Below the pieces are notes generated by a model. The model was given only the letters and a program-made list of their open reading frames with translations, was not told the DNA's origin and searched no databases. A program made the position numbers and the translations under genes. Below, in pieces: positions 11,148 through 22,214 of a DNA stretch of 64,000 nucleotides (positions are counted from its first letter, which is position 1; every line of letters starts with the position of its first letter). Source of the DNA: Bettongia penicillata ogilbyi (lineage: Eukaryota > Chordata > Mammalia > Diprotodontia > Potoroidae); NCBI GenBank assembly GCA_023548195.1, contig JAJHZJ010000061.1:3616297-3680296 (forward strand), given 5' to 3'.

Positions 11148-11851
11148 TATTTTTGAATACTATATTATTTTTCCCAATTATATGTAAAAATAATTTTAAC
11201 ATTCATTTTTATAAAATTTTGAATTCCAAATTCTCTCTTTCTGTCCCCTCCCCACTCCTTAAGACAGTAAGCAATTTGATATAGATTACACATATTCAAT
11301 CACTCAAAATACACTTCCATATTAGTCTTGTTGTGAAAGAAAACATAGACAAAAAAATTAGAAGAAATGAAAGTGAAGATAGTATGCTTAGATGTGCATT
11401 CAGATTCTATCAGTTTTTTTTTTTCTGGAGGTGGATAGTATATTTCACCATGAACCTTTTGGAACTGTGTTGGATGGTTTGTATTGCTGAGAATAGCTAA
11501 GTCATTCACAGTGGATCATCCTACAATATTGCTATTACTGTGTACAATGTTCTCCTGGTTCTGCTCACTTCACTTTGTATTAATGCATGTAAATCTTCAG
11601 GTTTTTCTGAAATTATCCAGCTCATCATTTCTTAAAATACAACACTATTCCATCATAATCATAAATCACAACTTTTTCAGCCATTCCCCAACTGATAGGC
11701 ATCCTCCTCAATTTCCAATCCTTCAACACCACAAAAACAGCTGTTATAAGTATTTTTATATAAATAGATCCCTTTTCTTCTTTTAAAAAAATCTCTTTGG
11801 AATTTAAAACCTAGGAGTGGTATTGCTGGATCAATGTGTATGCACATGAGG
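11148..11851 (-). mobile_element. 5'-truncated L1, ORF2 C-terminus and 3' UTR
   Basis: Minus-strand L1 3' end. The 3' UTR occupies 11148-11430, with the pyrimidine-rich complement of the L1 polypurine tract near 11205-11265. The ORF2 C-terminal region follows from about 11535, with blocks such as 'tggttctgctcacttcact' and 'ccattccccaactgatagg' that encode the conserved W-L-N-K-L-W / Y-Y-C part in reverse. It is flanked by 'taataat' at 11141-11147 and 11852-11858, so it inserted into the SINE around it. Confidence 0.85.
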
Positions 11852-11915
11852 TAATAATGGTAAGCTTAGCACAGGGTCTGGTACATAGTAAATTATACAA
11901 ATGTTAGCAATTCTA
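11852..11915 (+). repeat. CORE-SINE 3' portion (continues 10940-11147)
   Basis: 'taataatggtaagcttagcacagg' then 'ctggtacatagtaaatta' is the tail of the SINE split by the L1 at 11148-11851. The order and the duplicated 'taataat' join the two halves. Confidence 0.75.
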
Positions 11916-12304
11916 TATTCTCTCAGCTATTCTTTGGAGTCACAGCTGGTGGCCACCAAAATGGATATTTCCAGGGAGGGGCTTAGAGGGAGGCTCCTTT
12001 TAAGAACTCAGGAGATTGGAGCAGATAATTTTGTGTTGCACTCAGCTGCTTTGGGCTCAGCAGATTGTTGAAGTTTCAGTGTGAACACATACCTCAGAAA
12101 TAGCAAAAGATATAAATCAACGTTTGACTTATCATTTTGTTGATTGTCTACAACTCTTGACTTAAGAAAGTGATGAAGAAATTGGTAATAATGCAGATCA
12201 AGCTTACAAGTAAGATGTGGGTACATTTTTTTAAAGAGCTGTTTAAAAAATTTTTTTTACCAGCATACCTCTGCTCTAAGTTTTCTTACAACTACAATTT
12301 GATT

Positions 12305-12445
12305 TAATGCAAGTATGTGTTAGGTATCTGTTGTGTGCAAGGTGCTGGGTATATAAAGACAAAATAAAAGCTCGCATTTATATAGCCTTTAAGATCTACA
12401 AAGTGCCTCAAATATGTTGCTCTATTTGATCCTTCAAAATAAAAT
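12305..12445 (+). repeat. Ancient repeat 5' end and SINE fragment
   Basis: 12310-12372 ('tctgttgtgtgcaaggtgctgg...atataaagacaaaa') matches the start of the ancient mammalian repeat seen best at 26825-27650. From 12368, 'gctcgcatttatatagcctttaagatctac...tttgatccttc' is a minus-strand SINE piece. Both are short and diverged. Confidence 0.5.
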
Positions 12446-12471
12446 CCAAATCAGTCAACCTTACATTATAT

Positions 12472-12484
12472 GGGGGGGGGGGGG
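12472..12484 (+). repeat. (G)13 homopolymer
   Basis: Thirteen consecutive G residues; expected to be length-variable. Confidence 0.95.
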
Positions 12485-12489
12485 AGCGG

Positions 12490-14305
12490 GAAGTGATATA
12501 ACATTTAAAGAGACAAATAAAAACATTACTATATGACAATGAAATAAGCACTCCCAATTTAGAAGATCCAGAATATCTTCCCAACAAAGATGGAACATGG
12601 GTTTTAAGTTTGAAAGGAAGTTAAGGACTCAGTGAGGAGGAGCAGTAACTTCCAGGCAATGGGCACAGTCTAAGCAAAAGAACAGGTCCAGAAGGTAGTT
12701 CCCCCAAGTTTGGGGAATAGCAAATTGGCTAAATTTAATGATTCTAAGCTGGATTCAGGATATTTTGATCCTTGCATAACTTGAGAACCTGTATTTGGTA
12801 AAAGGTTAATTTAACTATGAAGGCTGAAGAGAAATTGCTATCAAGAAATGACTATGCAGATTTTCTGATATCTTAAATGTGTTTATGGTATGGGACAGAA
12901 CATAATAGCTCCACAGTTCATTATGCCAGCCTCTCTAAAGGCTTCCCTGGCTCATTTTCTCTTTTACTTGCCTTTTTGTCCTTTGGCTTATGTTAATGGA
13001 GTATATATTCATATTTGTGCTATGAGAATCTAAACTGTACAGCCCCTAAAGGTCATACATCTACATTTTCATGGCCCCATTAATATACATGTCATTTGAA
13101 AATGAAACATAAAATGAATGGATCTGCATGAATGTACAAAGTTCATATATGCTGAGCGTCTTGAGAGCTCTGTTTTCATTTTTCAGACTCTGTTAAAGTT
13201 TCATTTGTCTGAAAATCTTTTAGAATTCCTACAAGTTCAAGAATGGTGAAGTGAATATTTTGAAGTCATCATGGTAAAGATTATCTTAAAATTCACTTTA
13301 TGGAATTATTTTTATGGCTCTGGCCCAATGCTTGTGGGGACTGCCCTGACTCCAATGTCTCACTGTGATCTGGAGGCAAGTAGAATTTCTTAAAGGTAGT
13401 ACTTGTAGAGTACAAGCTGTAGCAGGTACTGTTAAGCTGGAAAGGGTTGAAATACAGACCCAGTAACAGATTTACATGAATGATTCAAGGACCATCCTCA
13501 CTGTGTTTGAAAAGTCTTGTCATCTGGCTAGCCACAGATAGTGAATTTTGACTCTAATGACTCTAACATTTCTTGAAATTCATCTACAAAGTCACAGGCT
13601 GGTTGTGATTGGTGTGCCCCACTAGCCTAATTACAGATGCTCTATTTGAAGCAAGACATTTGGGAAATAATGCAGCTATGATGATTTTTTCATGAACTGT
13701 CATGACCTCCACTTTTTGTTTATCCAGAACCGCAGGTATGTGAAGGGGTGAGAATTGGCAATAGCTACGTCAAAAATGCTCAGCTGGATAATGTGACAAG
13801 AAATAAAAATGACCCTAAGATGGCATTCATTATCACTGTATTTAATTGCCACTAGTAATTAACCTTGTTAAAGGGATGGCCTGCTGCATAGGCAGAGAAG
13901 TGGACTGTCTCTATAATGTGCCATCTTTATCTTAGCAACTCTTGTGACCAACTATGTATAAATAATAGAATTTTAAATAATATTGCTGTCTTTCATATCC
14001 ATAGTTGGTGAAATCTACCAGTAGATTTATAATTAAGAATTCTGGGCAAATTCAGTGGGAATTAGTTATGGGAGTTATAAGAATATGCCCTGGTTGAGTG
14101 TAGTCACGCTGAGACAGTGGGATGGTACATTGCCCAAAGGGCATCTAGCCCTTAGAACTAAGAAAAGGAAGTGGTAGCAGATCATGCTTTCAGAATCCCT
14201 GTACAGCACAGAGTAGAGGAAAGGCTGAATATTACTGGGAAGAAATACATCCCACCTCCAAGAGGATGGCACCCTGGGCACCACATCTTAGTTACTACAA
14301 GCATA
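12490..14305. other. No gene or named repeat recognised
   Basis: About 1.8 kb with no open frame of note and no repeat I can name. The content looks like single-copy or very old DNA; nothing in it supports an exon. Confidence 0.4.
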
Positions 14306-14309
14306 TATA

Positions 14310-14410
14310 TAGGACAAAGAAACAATGAGGTATAGAACCCAGATTTTAAGGAACAGACTTGAAGTTCTCTCCTTATTTAGAACTTAGTCTTTCCAGATTC
14401 TGTAAGGTAG
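14310..14410 (+). repeat. Unnamed dispersed repeat, copy 1
   Basis: 'aaagaaacaatgaggtatagaacccagat' and 'gacttgaagttctctcctt' recur with few changes at 17027-17090. The shared length (~80-90 bases) and loose flanks suggest an old LTR or other dispersed repeat, but I see no LTR ends or polymerase frames. Confidence 0.6.
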
Positions 14411-15234
14411 TACCCCAAAGAGTTAATATTCAACATCTCTCTTTTGTTGAAACAGGCAGTTGTTGCCAGCTCTACTCGCTGGTGATACTCTGCATTTCCT
14501 TCCTTCAGTAGTCAAGGAAGGAGAAGAAGCAGTCCGAATATTGAATCTGTTCTAGCTCATCACTCTAGCCCCTCAAAGGGTTATTTTAAAAAAAATAAGG
14601 TTAGCCTTGGTAAAACTGTGAAAAAAAATCAGCCTCTGTCCTTTGTACCTCTCATGCCGCTCCTTGGCTCCCCAACGACTATGACTACCGGTGCCCCGTT
14701 ACCTCAAACAATGTCCACTCTTACTGACCTTCTTCCAATAGAAATTTTTCTACCTACTTTCTCCTTCTCTGAGCCACTAAACTAGGTGAGAATGAGTAGT
14801 AATGGATTGAATAGATAAACCATATTAGCTAGCTAAAGTAATTTCTGCCAAGTCACATAATCACAACCCTATGTACAGTATAAGGTTTATAAAAATCTCC
14901 CTTGGAAGCAGATGCTTGCACTTACATATAAGTGGTTCTAGACATTTCCTCATTCCTTTAGAATATTTTTTAAAAAAGCACCTAAGGTTATTTAGCATAA
15001 CTAATTCCAATTGCCCAAGAGGGATATAATAATCAGAAAGGCAGATTTGTAGAGTATGATAGTACCTTTCTGATCTGCCCTCCCCCCCACCCCAAGAATG
15101 AGAAGTAATGACCAGGAGTAAAAGACAACAGCTAAGCTCTGGAGGAGGGAGAATCTAGTAGAAGGGATGAACTCAAGATTAACTAATGTGAAGTAGAAAA
15201 TGGCATATAGGGATTTAAGGTAGGAAAATCACTT

Positions 15235-15490
15235 TACATAATCTCAAATGATTATCACCAAAAAATCTTGTGAAGTGACTCCTGTTATTACTCCCATTTT
15301 ATAAATAGGGAAACTAAGGTTTTGGAAAGTTAGCTAGTTTATCCATAATGGTAAAACTAATATGTGAGGATGGTAGAATTTGAAGTGAATGCTGATGAGG
15401 AAACTGAGGCTTTGAGAAGTTCACTAGCTCATTCATGGTTGTAAAATTAGTAAGTGAAGAAGGGAGGATCTGAGGCCAGGAGTACAGCAG
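15235..15490 (-). repeat. MIR-like SINE with internal tandem duplication
   Basis: Minus-strand SINE core ('attttataaatagggaaactaaggtt', 'agttagctagtttatcc'). The segment at about 15306-15384 is repeated at about 15398-15476 ('gaggaaactgaggctttgagaag', 'agttcactagctcattc'). This gives a partial tandem duplication of ~75-80 bases within the SINE. It explains the repeated peptide pattern in the minus frame 15314-15577, which is not a gene. Confidence 0.6.
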
Positions 15491-15660
15491 AGGTGGCAAA
15501 CATCCTACAGGCTGCAACAATCCAGAGTGCAGCCTGAACCAGGTTAGAATATAATAGGGAAATATTAAACATAGCAAATAAAATACAATAACACAACAAT
15601 AATGTAATACAATTAATAATATAATCTTAATTTGTGGTCTTCTAATTCTAGGATCCTTGC
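15490..15660 (+). repeat. Possible non-autonomous DNA transposon fragment
   Basis: 'ggtggcaaacatcctacaggctgcaac', then A-rich text 'gggaaatattaaacatagcaaataaaatac' and 'ttaatttgtggtcttcta', has the look of a common hAT-type mammalian MITE. The far end is not clear. Family assignment is from memory of the pattern only. Confidence 0.35.
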
Positions 15661-16134
15661 AAACTGCTTAGCTGCTGCCATTTGTGTTGGACACCAGTGT
15701 AGTAGAGTCTGGTAACAAAGTGAAGGTGTATCATTCAAAGAGGAGCAAGCATTTGGGAGAAAGGCCTGCAGTCTTTGCTGGATTGTTAGAAGGGGTGGAC
15801 TTGATGCCAGCGCTCTGTTTAGCTTAGTTGTTGAAATAAAATGAAGTGCCAGTGATGTAGTAAACATGTAACAAACCCTGACACAGTCAGGATATTTAAC
15901 AAGGACCTGGTGCCACTCAGCTTTTCTGAACACAGCCTCTTCCTTGTCTCTAAATGGAAATGCATTAGGTCAGCAGAGCGGGTATGGTGACTCTGGGGTC
16001 TTCATAAATCCCTAGGTCAGAGGGGATCCCATTTCCACACAAGTGGGACAATTTTATGTCATCAGGTGACCATAAAGCTACATCAAAAGAGATAGGGACC
16101 AATCAAGTTCCAGTAAAACTTTTTAAGAACTAAT

Positions 16135-16925
16135 ACTTTAATTTTTTTTCCAATTACATATACAAGTATATACAACATATACAAATACATATGCATACAA
16201 GACAATTTTAGCATTTTTTTTTACTTTTGAGGGTTTTTTCCCCCTCTCTCCCTTGCCTCTATCTTTCCTGAGATGGTAAGAAATTTTAAATAGTTTATAC
16301 GTATGCAATCGTGCAAAAAACATGTTTATGTATTTGCCATGTTGTGAAAGAAGATGGACAAAAAAGAAAAAAAATGTGAAAAAATAAAGTGAAAAATAGT
16401 ATGCTTCAATCTGCATTCAGACTCCATCATTTTTTTTTCTTTGAAGGTGGATAGCAATTTTCACCATGAATCCTTTGAAATTATCTTGGGTCATTATAGT
16501 GCTGAGAACAGCTAAGTCATTCAAAGTTAATCACCATAAAATGTTGCTTTTACTGTGTAGTTATCCTGGTTCTGCTCACTTCACTGTGCATCAGTTCATG
16601 CAAGTCCAGGTTTTTCTGAAATCATCTGCTTGTCTCTTATAGTGCAATAGTATTTCATTACAATCATGGACCACAACTTGTTCAGCCATTCCACCACTGA
16701 TGGAATTTCCAGTTCTTTGACACAAGAAAAAATTATTATAAATATTTTTTTTTTACAAATAGGTCTCCTCTTTAAAAAAATCTCTTTGGAATACAGATCT
16801 AGAAATGATATTGTTGAATCAAAGAATATGCCCAGTTTTATAGCCCTTTGGCCATAGTCCAAATCGCCATCCAGAATGGTGGAATCATTTCCCAACTCCA
16901 CCGACAGTGCTTTAATGTTCCATGG
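16135..16925 (-). mobile_element. 5'-truncated L1, ORF2 C-terminus and 3' UTR
   Basis: Minus-strand L1 3' end: 3' UTR at 16135-16440 with the pyrimidine tract near 16235-16270, then ORF2 C-terminal coding sequence to about 16925. Landmark blocks are 'tggttctgctcacttcactg', 'ttcagccattccaccactgatgg' and 'tctctttggaatacagatct'. The minus frame 16596-16901 carries K-L-W-S-M-I-V-M-K-Y-Y-C-T-I-R, the conserved L1 C-terminal motif, so part of ORF2 is still open. Confidence 0.88.
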
Positions 16926-17019
16926 ACAGCTTTATTACCTTTGAGAGAAAACTAATCCCTATTGTGGGAAAATAGGAGAACTCTATTCTACCACAGGTGA
17001 AGGACTCACAGAAAAGTGC

Positions 17020-17125
17020 CTGGCAAAGAAACAAAGAGGTATAGAACCCAGATGTTGAAGAAGTGACTTGAAGTTCTCTTCCTTTCCCGGAGTTCCTATA
17101 CAAATGAATGCTGTAAGTCATAGGA
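17020..17125 (+). repeat. Unnamed dispersed repeat, copy 2
   Basis: Second copy of the segment at 14310-14410, 2.7 kb away and in the same orientation ('aaagaaacaaagaggtatagaacccagat', 'gacttgaagttctcttcc'). Confidence 0.6.
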
Positions 17126-17129
17126 ACTG

Positions 17130-18950
17130 CACAGTTCTCTAGGTAGAAGGCAGGCTTATTACAAGTGATTTGGGAGGTCAGAGGGGTGAATGGCCATTCT
17201 TCTGCCATGACCTCCCTTTTTCTCCTTTAATATAGAAAGAAAGAAAGCTTTTATGTATTTAGATGAGTGCTGGTCAGGAGCAGAGCTGGAACCATTGGGG
17301 GAATGTTAGATATTGAAGTTCCCAAGTTCCTTTTGTGTACAGATAATGAGTTAGCCAAGGTGAGAGCTCCCCAAAGTAATTCTTTGTTTAAATAAATAAA
17401 CCAAAGCCTGGCTGCTTTGTTTTAGGAAGGACACAGGGATTGCAGATACAAATTCTAAAGATCATTAAATAATGAAGTTAATGCAGGAAATTCCAGGCAT
17501 GTTGGCAGGCTGAGATAGGAAGAACCACAGTATTTTGGTCGCTGAATTAATGTTGAGTTTTTCTGAGAGCTTCCAAGGGGACATTGAAGGGTTTGTTTTT
17601 TTGTATCTGATATTATAAAACATGTTTTGCTCAAAATAATCATAGCCAGAGCACCTCTGTTGGTTCAGTAGTTATCTCCCTAAAAATCTATCATTCAGTG
17701 AAGCAAAACTTTCTTTTAAGCCCCACAGGCAACTGTGACTACTGAGGCAGTCACTAGACTTTATCAGTAATTGGAAGAAGTTATTCCTTCGTCCTAGGGC
17801 ACAGGGTAAGGGATGGATATCTTGTTAGGGAGAGCTCCAGTCAGCACTATGCACCCAAGAGGAAATGACTTCCAATCTTCCTGTAACTATTCTTCACTTT
17901 TTCATTATATTTATGTTCCTGTATTAATTTGTATAGGCACCTACTCATTAAGATTTCATCTTACAACATTTTTTAACAAGCCACTCATTATTTTTGATGA
18001 ATTCACACTGTTCCGTACGGTTGTGACATGGAATACTCTGGCAGTGATATATTAAATCTGAGTTGACTCTTGCCAACTACTGTTTTAGTTACTTGTCATT
18101 TCCCCCCTCAAACACCTGATTATTGGACTTCGTATTTGGTCCCATCCCCAATGTTACTCATGAAGGAAGTTGACTATTAAAGAAAAGTCTTCAATTTTCT
18201 TAATTGTTAATAATTAGAATAGGGGAAAGTAGAGAGTCTACTTTTACCTAAGCATTTCTCAGGGACTTTCTTCTGCTTTTGAACCATATATGAAACGTGA
18301 ATTCAAATATTGCTTGTGTAGAATCTTGAAGGAGAACAACTTGCTTATACTATAGTTTTGAGTATTTTCCATTCAGATCTCACTGAGGGATTAATTTTTA
18401 ATTATATAGGATGCCATGTAGTCTCCCTAGGAGTGTATCTCTGATACTCTGACTGGGTCTGTTGTGGGGGTCAGGCTAAGTATATAGTCTGGTGCAGGTC
18501 TGAAATGGTTTAATGCAAACTAGTACCTAGTGGCTTCTGCCTGGTGTCTGCAGTGGGAAAAGATGGTTGGTGCTGTTTTGTAAACAGTTTCTCTGCACTG
18601 TCAATGCCAGGACATGAGGTGAGGGCTGGCAATAGCTGCTGAGAAAATACTGTTAGATGAGGACAAAATAATGATTCAGATCCCTCTAAGACTATATTTA
18701 CTTACCATTAATTAGCCTTTTCAGTAGGGTTGGTGCTAAGCATAAGTCTTTCTCTGCAAGTTCCATTGGCTTGATATGACATCTGAAGTCCCCACCATTA
18801 CAATAATGAGGTCTCTGTTAAAAGGCATTATACACAGGAAAATATGCTTGAGTATTTTAGCACAAAATGGTGCATAAAATTAGCTAGCTACCACCTTATC
18901 TCTCCCCTTCTTGTGAAGGACTGGGAAAGGTGGTGTTGTTCAGTCACGTC
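17130..18950. other. No feature recognised
   Basis: About 1.8 kb without a recognisable repeat or coding signal. The 80-codon frame 17813-18055 has no family signature. Confidence 0.4.
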
Positions 18951-18959
18951 CTGACTATA

Positions 18960-19490
18960 GCACATATGTATGCTACATGACTGTGGTCTGTGCTGTGCTA
19001 CTGTGCTATGAGAAATGATGAACTCAATGATCTTGGTAAAAACATGGATAGACTTGAACAAAATAATGAAGCAAAATGACCAAAAACAAGAGAATGTTGT
19101 ACACAGTGACAGCAACACTGTTTTAAGAACAACTTGGAGTGACTGAGTCATTTTAACTATTATAAGTACCCAAATTAGCTACAAAGGACATATGAAGGCA
19201 GATGCTATCTACATCCAGAGAAAGAACCAATAAATAGGAGTATGTATGGGATGATTTTATAAATATATACATATTTGTGTTTAATGGTAGCCGTGATGGG
19301 GAGGAGGGAAGCAAAAAAAAGGAAAAAAAGAAAGTTACATGACAACTTTATTATAGATTTAGAAGGATTAGCAAGCTGTACATAATAGATTTGCAGTTCC
19401 ATGTACAGTTATCTTTTTCCCCCTATTCTCCCATGTTATAGAAATGCTTGTTTTATTTCTTAAGTTCAGAATAAAATAAATAAAATAACC
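18960..19490 (+). mobile_element. 5'-truncated L1 3' end, variant subfamily
   Basis: 'gagaatgttgtacacagtgacagcaac' and 'gctatctacatccagagaaagaacc' are the L1 post-ORF2 blocks seen also at 53.7-53.9 kb and 57.4-57.6 kb. The rest, through 'taatggtagccgtgatgggg' to the A-rich end 'aaaataaataaaat' at 19490, differs from those copies, so this is a different L1 subfamily tail. Plus strand, non-coding. Confidence 0.6.
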
Positions 19491-19492
19491 AT

Positions 19493-19700
19493 GCCAATAC
19501 TCTCCATGGGGTTTTCTTGGTAAACACACTGGAGTGGTTTGCCCTTTTATTTCACCAGTGGATTAGACAAAGAAAGGTTAAGTGACTTGCCCAGGGTCAC
19601 CTAGTTTGTAAGTATATAAGGCCAAATTGTCTCCGTCGGGTCTTCCTGACTCCAGACCTAACACTCTATCCTCTTCAATCACACAGCCTAGCTGTCTCCT
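19493..19700 (-). repeat. Marsupial-type CORE-SINE
   Basis: Minus-strand SINE: 'ggggttttcttggtaaacacactggagtgg', 'aggttaagtgacttgcccagggtcac', 'cttcctgactccagacctaacactctatcc', ending in 'cctagctgtctcc'. These blocks in this order are the complement of the common marsupial tRNA-derived SINE. Confidence 0.85.
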
Positions 19701-19719
19701 GAGAAAGGTAAACAACAGT

Positions 19720-19960
19720 GAAAATAATAGCTGTCATTTACAGAGTGCTTTGAAGCACGTGAAATGCTTTATGTATGTTGTCTCATTTGAGTCTCACAAC
19801 AACCCTGGGAGGTAAACACTAGAAGTATAATTATTCCTATCTTAGAGATGAGGAAATGGGTGATGAGAGAAGTAAAGCATCTTTGCCATGGTCACATATC
19901 TAGCTTATCAAAGCAGGTTTTGAAACGAGGGCTCTCCTGACTCTAAGTCCTGCTATCTAT
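19720..19960 (-). repeat. MIR-like SINE
   Basis: Minus-strand blocks 'gtcatttacagagtgctttga', 'tctcatttgagtctcacaacaaccctgggagg', 'gatgaggaaatggg', 'tttgccatggtcacatatctagct' are those of a MIR-type SINE. It sits directly next to the SINE at 19493-19700. Confidence 0.75.
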
Positions 19961-20149
19961 GTGCGGAGTCTGTGAGCCTATGACTGTGCTGACCGGGAGG
20001 GCAGGTCCAATGGGGAGAGGAAGGAGGATAGCCAGGTGGCTTGACATCATGCCACATATGCAGGGGACACTAAAGAAAAGGCAGAGGTCAATGAAGACAA
20101 TAGTCACAGTAACCAAAGTGAGTTGCCTTATGGGAAGGTGAAAAGCAGG

Positions 20150-20290
20150 AGCAATGCTCAGGTCAGGGCAGAGACAGATTTGGAGGTCATTGTACAGAAA
20201 CAATAGTTGAAGCGATGAGGATAAATGAGGTCTGCGAGTGAGTCTAGGGGGAGAAAAACTCAGGATCAAGGTTCTGAGGGTTGTTCGCTG
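20150..20290 (+). repeat. Ancient mammalian repeat, short copy
   Basis: 'cagagacagatttggaggtcattgtacag' followed by 'gttgaagcgatgaggataaatgaggtc' corresponds to an internal part of the family whose longest copy is at 26825-27650. I do not recall its formal name. Confidence 0.45.
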
Positions 20291-20384
20291 TTAGTATAGA
20301 AAGGAGAGGAGAACGTAGAGAAAATTGGAAACCACAGTGTAGGCCACACTGCAGCCGGAAGCCACAGACTTTGGTCACTATTTG

Positions 20385-20450
20385 CTGTATTATTTCTTAG
20401 CCATTTAACATGTATAAGCATATTTCTTAACTATTTAGCATGTGTAAAAT
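20385..20450 (+). repeat. ~30 bp tandem duplication
   Basis: 'tatttcttagccatttaacatgtataagca' is followed immediately by 'tatttcttaactatttagcatgtgtaaaat', two tandem units differing at a few positions. Confidence 0.8.
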
Positions 20451-21600
20451 TGTGTTACCATTTTTTATTAGAGTTAACCCTGATTATGCTTAAGGCCAAG
20501 ATTGTTATATTTCATCTCTCTCCCCAGTATTCTCTGGTGCCCTTAAGGGGACTGAGGGGGGCCAATTAAACTCTCTGTCAATGATGCCAATGACGGTGTG
20601 GTCTCAAGGATGGGGGTCTCCTTTGTACCTAACATTCAGATTAGCTTTTCCAAGCCACTTTCGAAGAGTATCGTAATGAATAGACAAACATACTCTACAA
20701 CATAGGGGTCGTAATTTCTTCCTGCAGCTTCCCCTGCCCTTTCATACCCACCTCAGTCTCTGGGAATGAGAAGGGGATTGAGTTCATAGTTTAACTCAGT
20801 TTCTATATAACACAGTCTCATGTTACACATCCAAACTCCTCCTTGGGAAGATTCTTGACTTGTAGGTTGGCTGATTGCAACATCCCACTTGTAATCCTGA
20901 CTCCAAAGTTGCCATGGCTCAAACTTCTGGGTCTGGTAGTGATCACATATGTATCTGAAACTGAGAACAAATGAAACTGAAAAAGACAAATACGCTAGGC
21001 ATGAGGTAAAAGGAGGATGGCGAAAGAAGGAAAAACCTCTTTCCTCCTCCTTCATGGAGCCCACTTACTGAATTTTGATCTTCAACCTCTGGGTGGCATC
21101 AGGGAAAAGTACTCAGGTCAGAGAGTAACTGTACCTGTTTGGCAGGTTTCAAAAATTTAGACTAATCTGGCTATGTAGCCAATCAAAGGTAATTACTCCC
21201 ACTCATGTAGTAGGGAAACACAAGGAAGCAGGGCAGGGTCCATGTTAGGTGATCTAGTATGTGCAAAGCAAGCCCTACTGCATTAAGTTCCTGACTATTT
21301 TATGCACCACTGGCAAAGTTTTTGTTTGTTTTGCCCCAAACCCAATTCCCCAGGAATCTCTGTGGCTTTTATTGCATGATTTTGCATGGTGTAGTGATTT
21401 TTAGGAATGTGTATGTTATATTGTAGCAGAATCAACTCTACAGTGTTAGAAATGACAGAGAAGAGAGGACTATGTAGTGTAAAACTCTAAGAGAATGGTG
21501 ACTGAGGAGAGACCTTTGAATTTGGTTTGAAAGAGGCCGTTAGTATTCTGAGAAAAAACAATTTCATTGGGGTAGAGGAAGGCGAATACAGAAGATGCGA
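20451..21600. other. No gene recognised; possible LTR-like text
   Basis: No coding signal. The stretch 20300-20700 has a loose LTR-like look, but I find no paired ends, polyadenylation-signal/end arrangement or duplication, so I do not call an LTR. The minus frame 20753-21064 has no family signature. Confidence 0.35.
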
Positions 21601-21604
21601 GTTC

Positions 21605-21805
21605 AGAGTAGGGATTCTTAACCTGGAAACTTGGTTTTTGAAATAAATAATTTTTTAGGTGTATTTCAATAGAATTTATTTCCTTTGTGGTCTTATGCAT
21701 TTGATTTTGTGTACTTAAAATGATTCTGAGAAGGGGGCCACAGATTTTATCAGATTGCCACAGGGGTCCATGACTCACAGGAAACATAAGAATTCCTGGT
21801 TGAAA
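21605..21805 (+). repeat. Short repeat with inverted ends (MITE-like)
   Basis: Begins 'ggattcttaacctgg' and ends 'aagaattcctggttg', an imperfect inverted pair. The interior, 'gtatttcaatagaatttatttcctttg...ttctgagaagggggccac', is a familiar mammalian dispersed repeat. The end structure suggests a non-autonomous DNA transposon. Family name not recalled. Confidence 0.5.
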
Positions 21806-22214
21806 GAATGCTTTTGTTTTTGGTTTTTTTAAATGGTTATCTTAGACTAAAATGAATGAACAATGTTGTGTCCAAAGGGCAGACATTCCAAAGTGAAATG
21901 TAGTTGTCCCTTTGCATTAGAGTTGGCGAGCTCTGGTTGGGTTTGCTCAGTTATTTTTTATTCTCACAGAGGAGGCTTTTATGATGTGGGGGATATAGTA
22001 GAAAATGACTGTGGTTTAAAAAATGGATTAATGAAAGGGTTTTTTAAAGTGTGTTGGTGGCAGGTTTAGGATGTAGGGTAGAAATTCTAGGAATTTAACT
22101 CTGAAGAAAAGGAGGGAAATAGATGATAGTTTGAGAAGGTAATAGTATGATATGAAGGGGTTTTTTTGTTATTGGTTTTCCTTGTAGTGATCATTTATTT
22201 TTATTTTTCGTTTG

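Noticed and set aside
20300..20720. Solo LTR
   Set aside because: LTR-like composition but no TG...CA ends, no target duplication and no second copy in the window.
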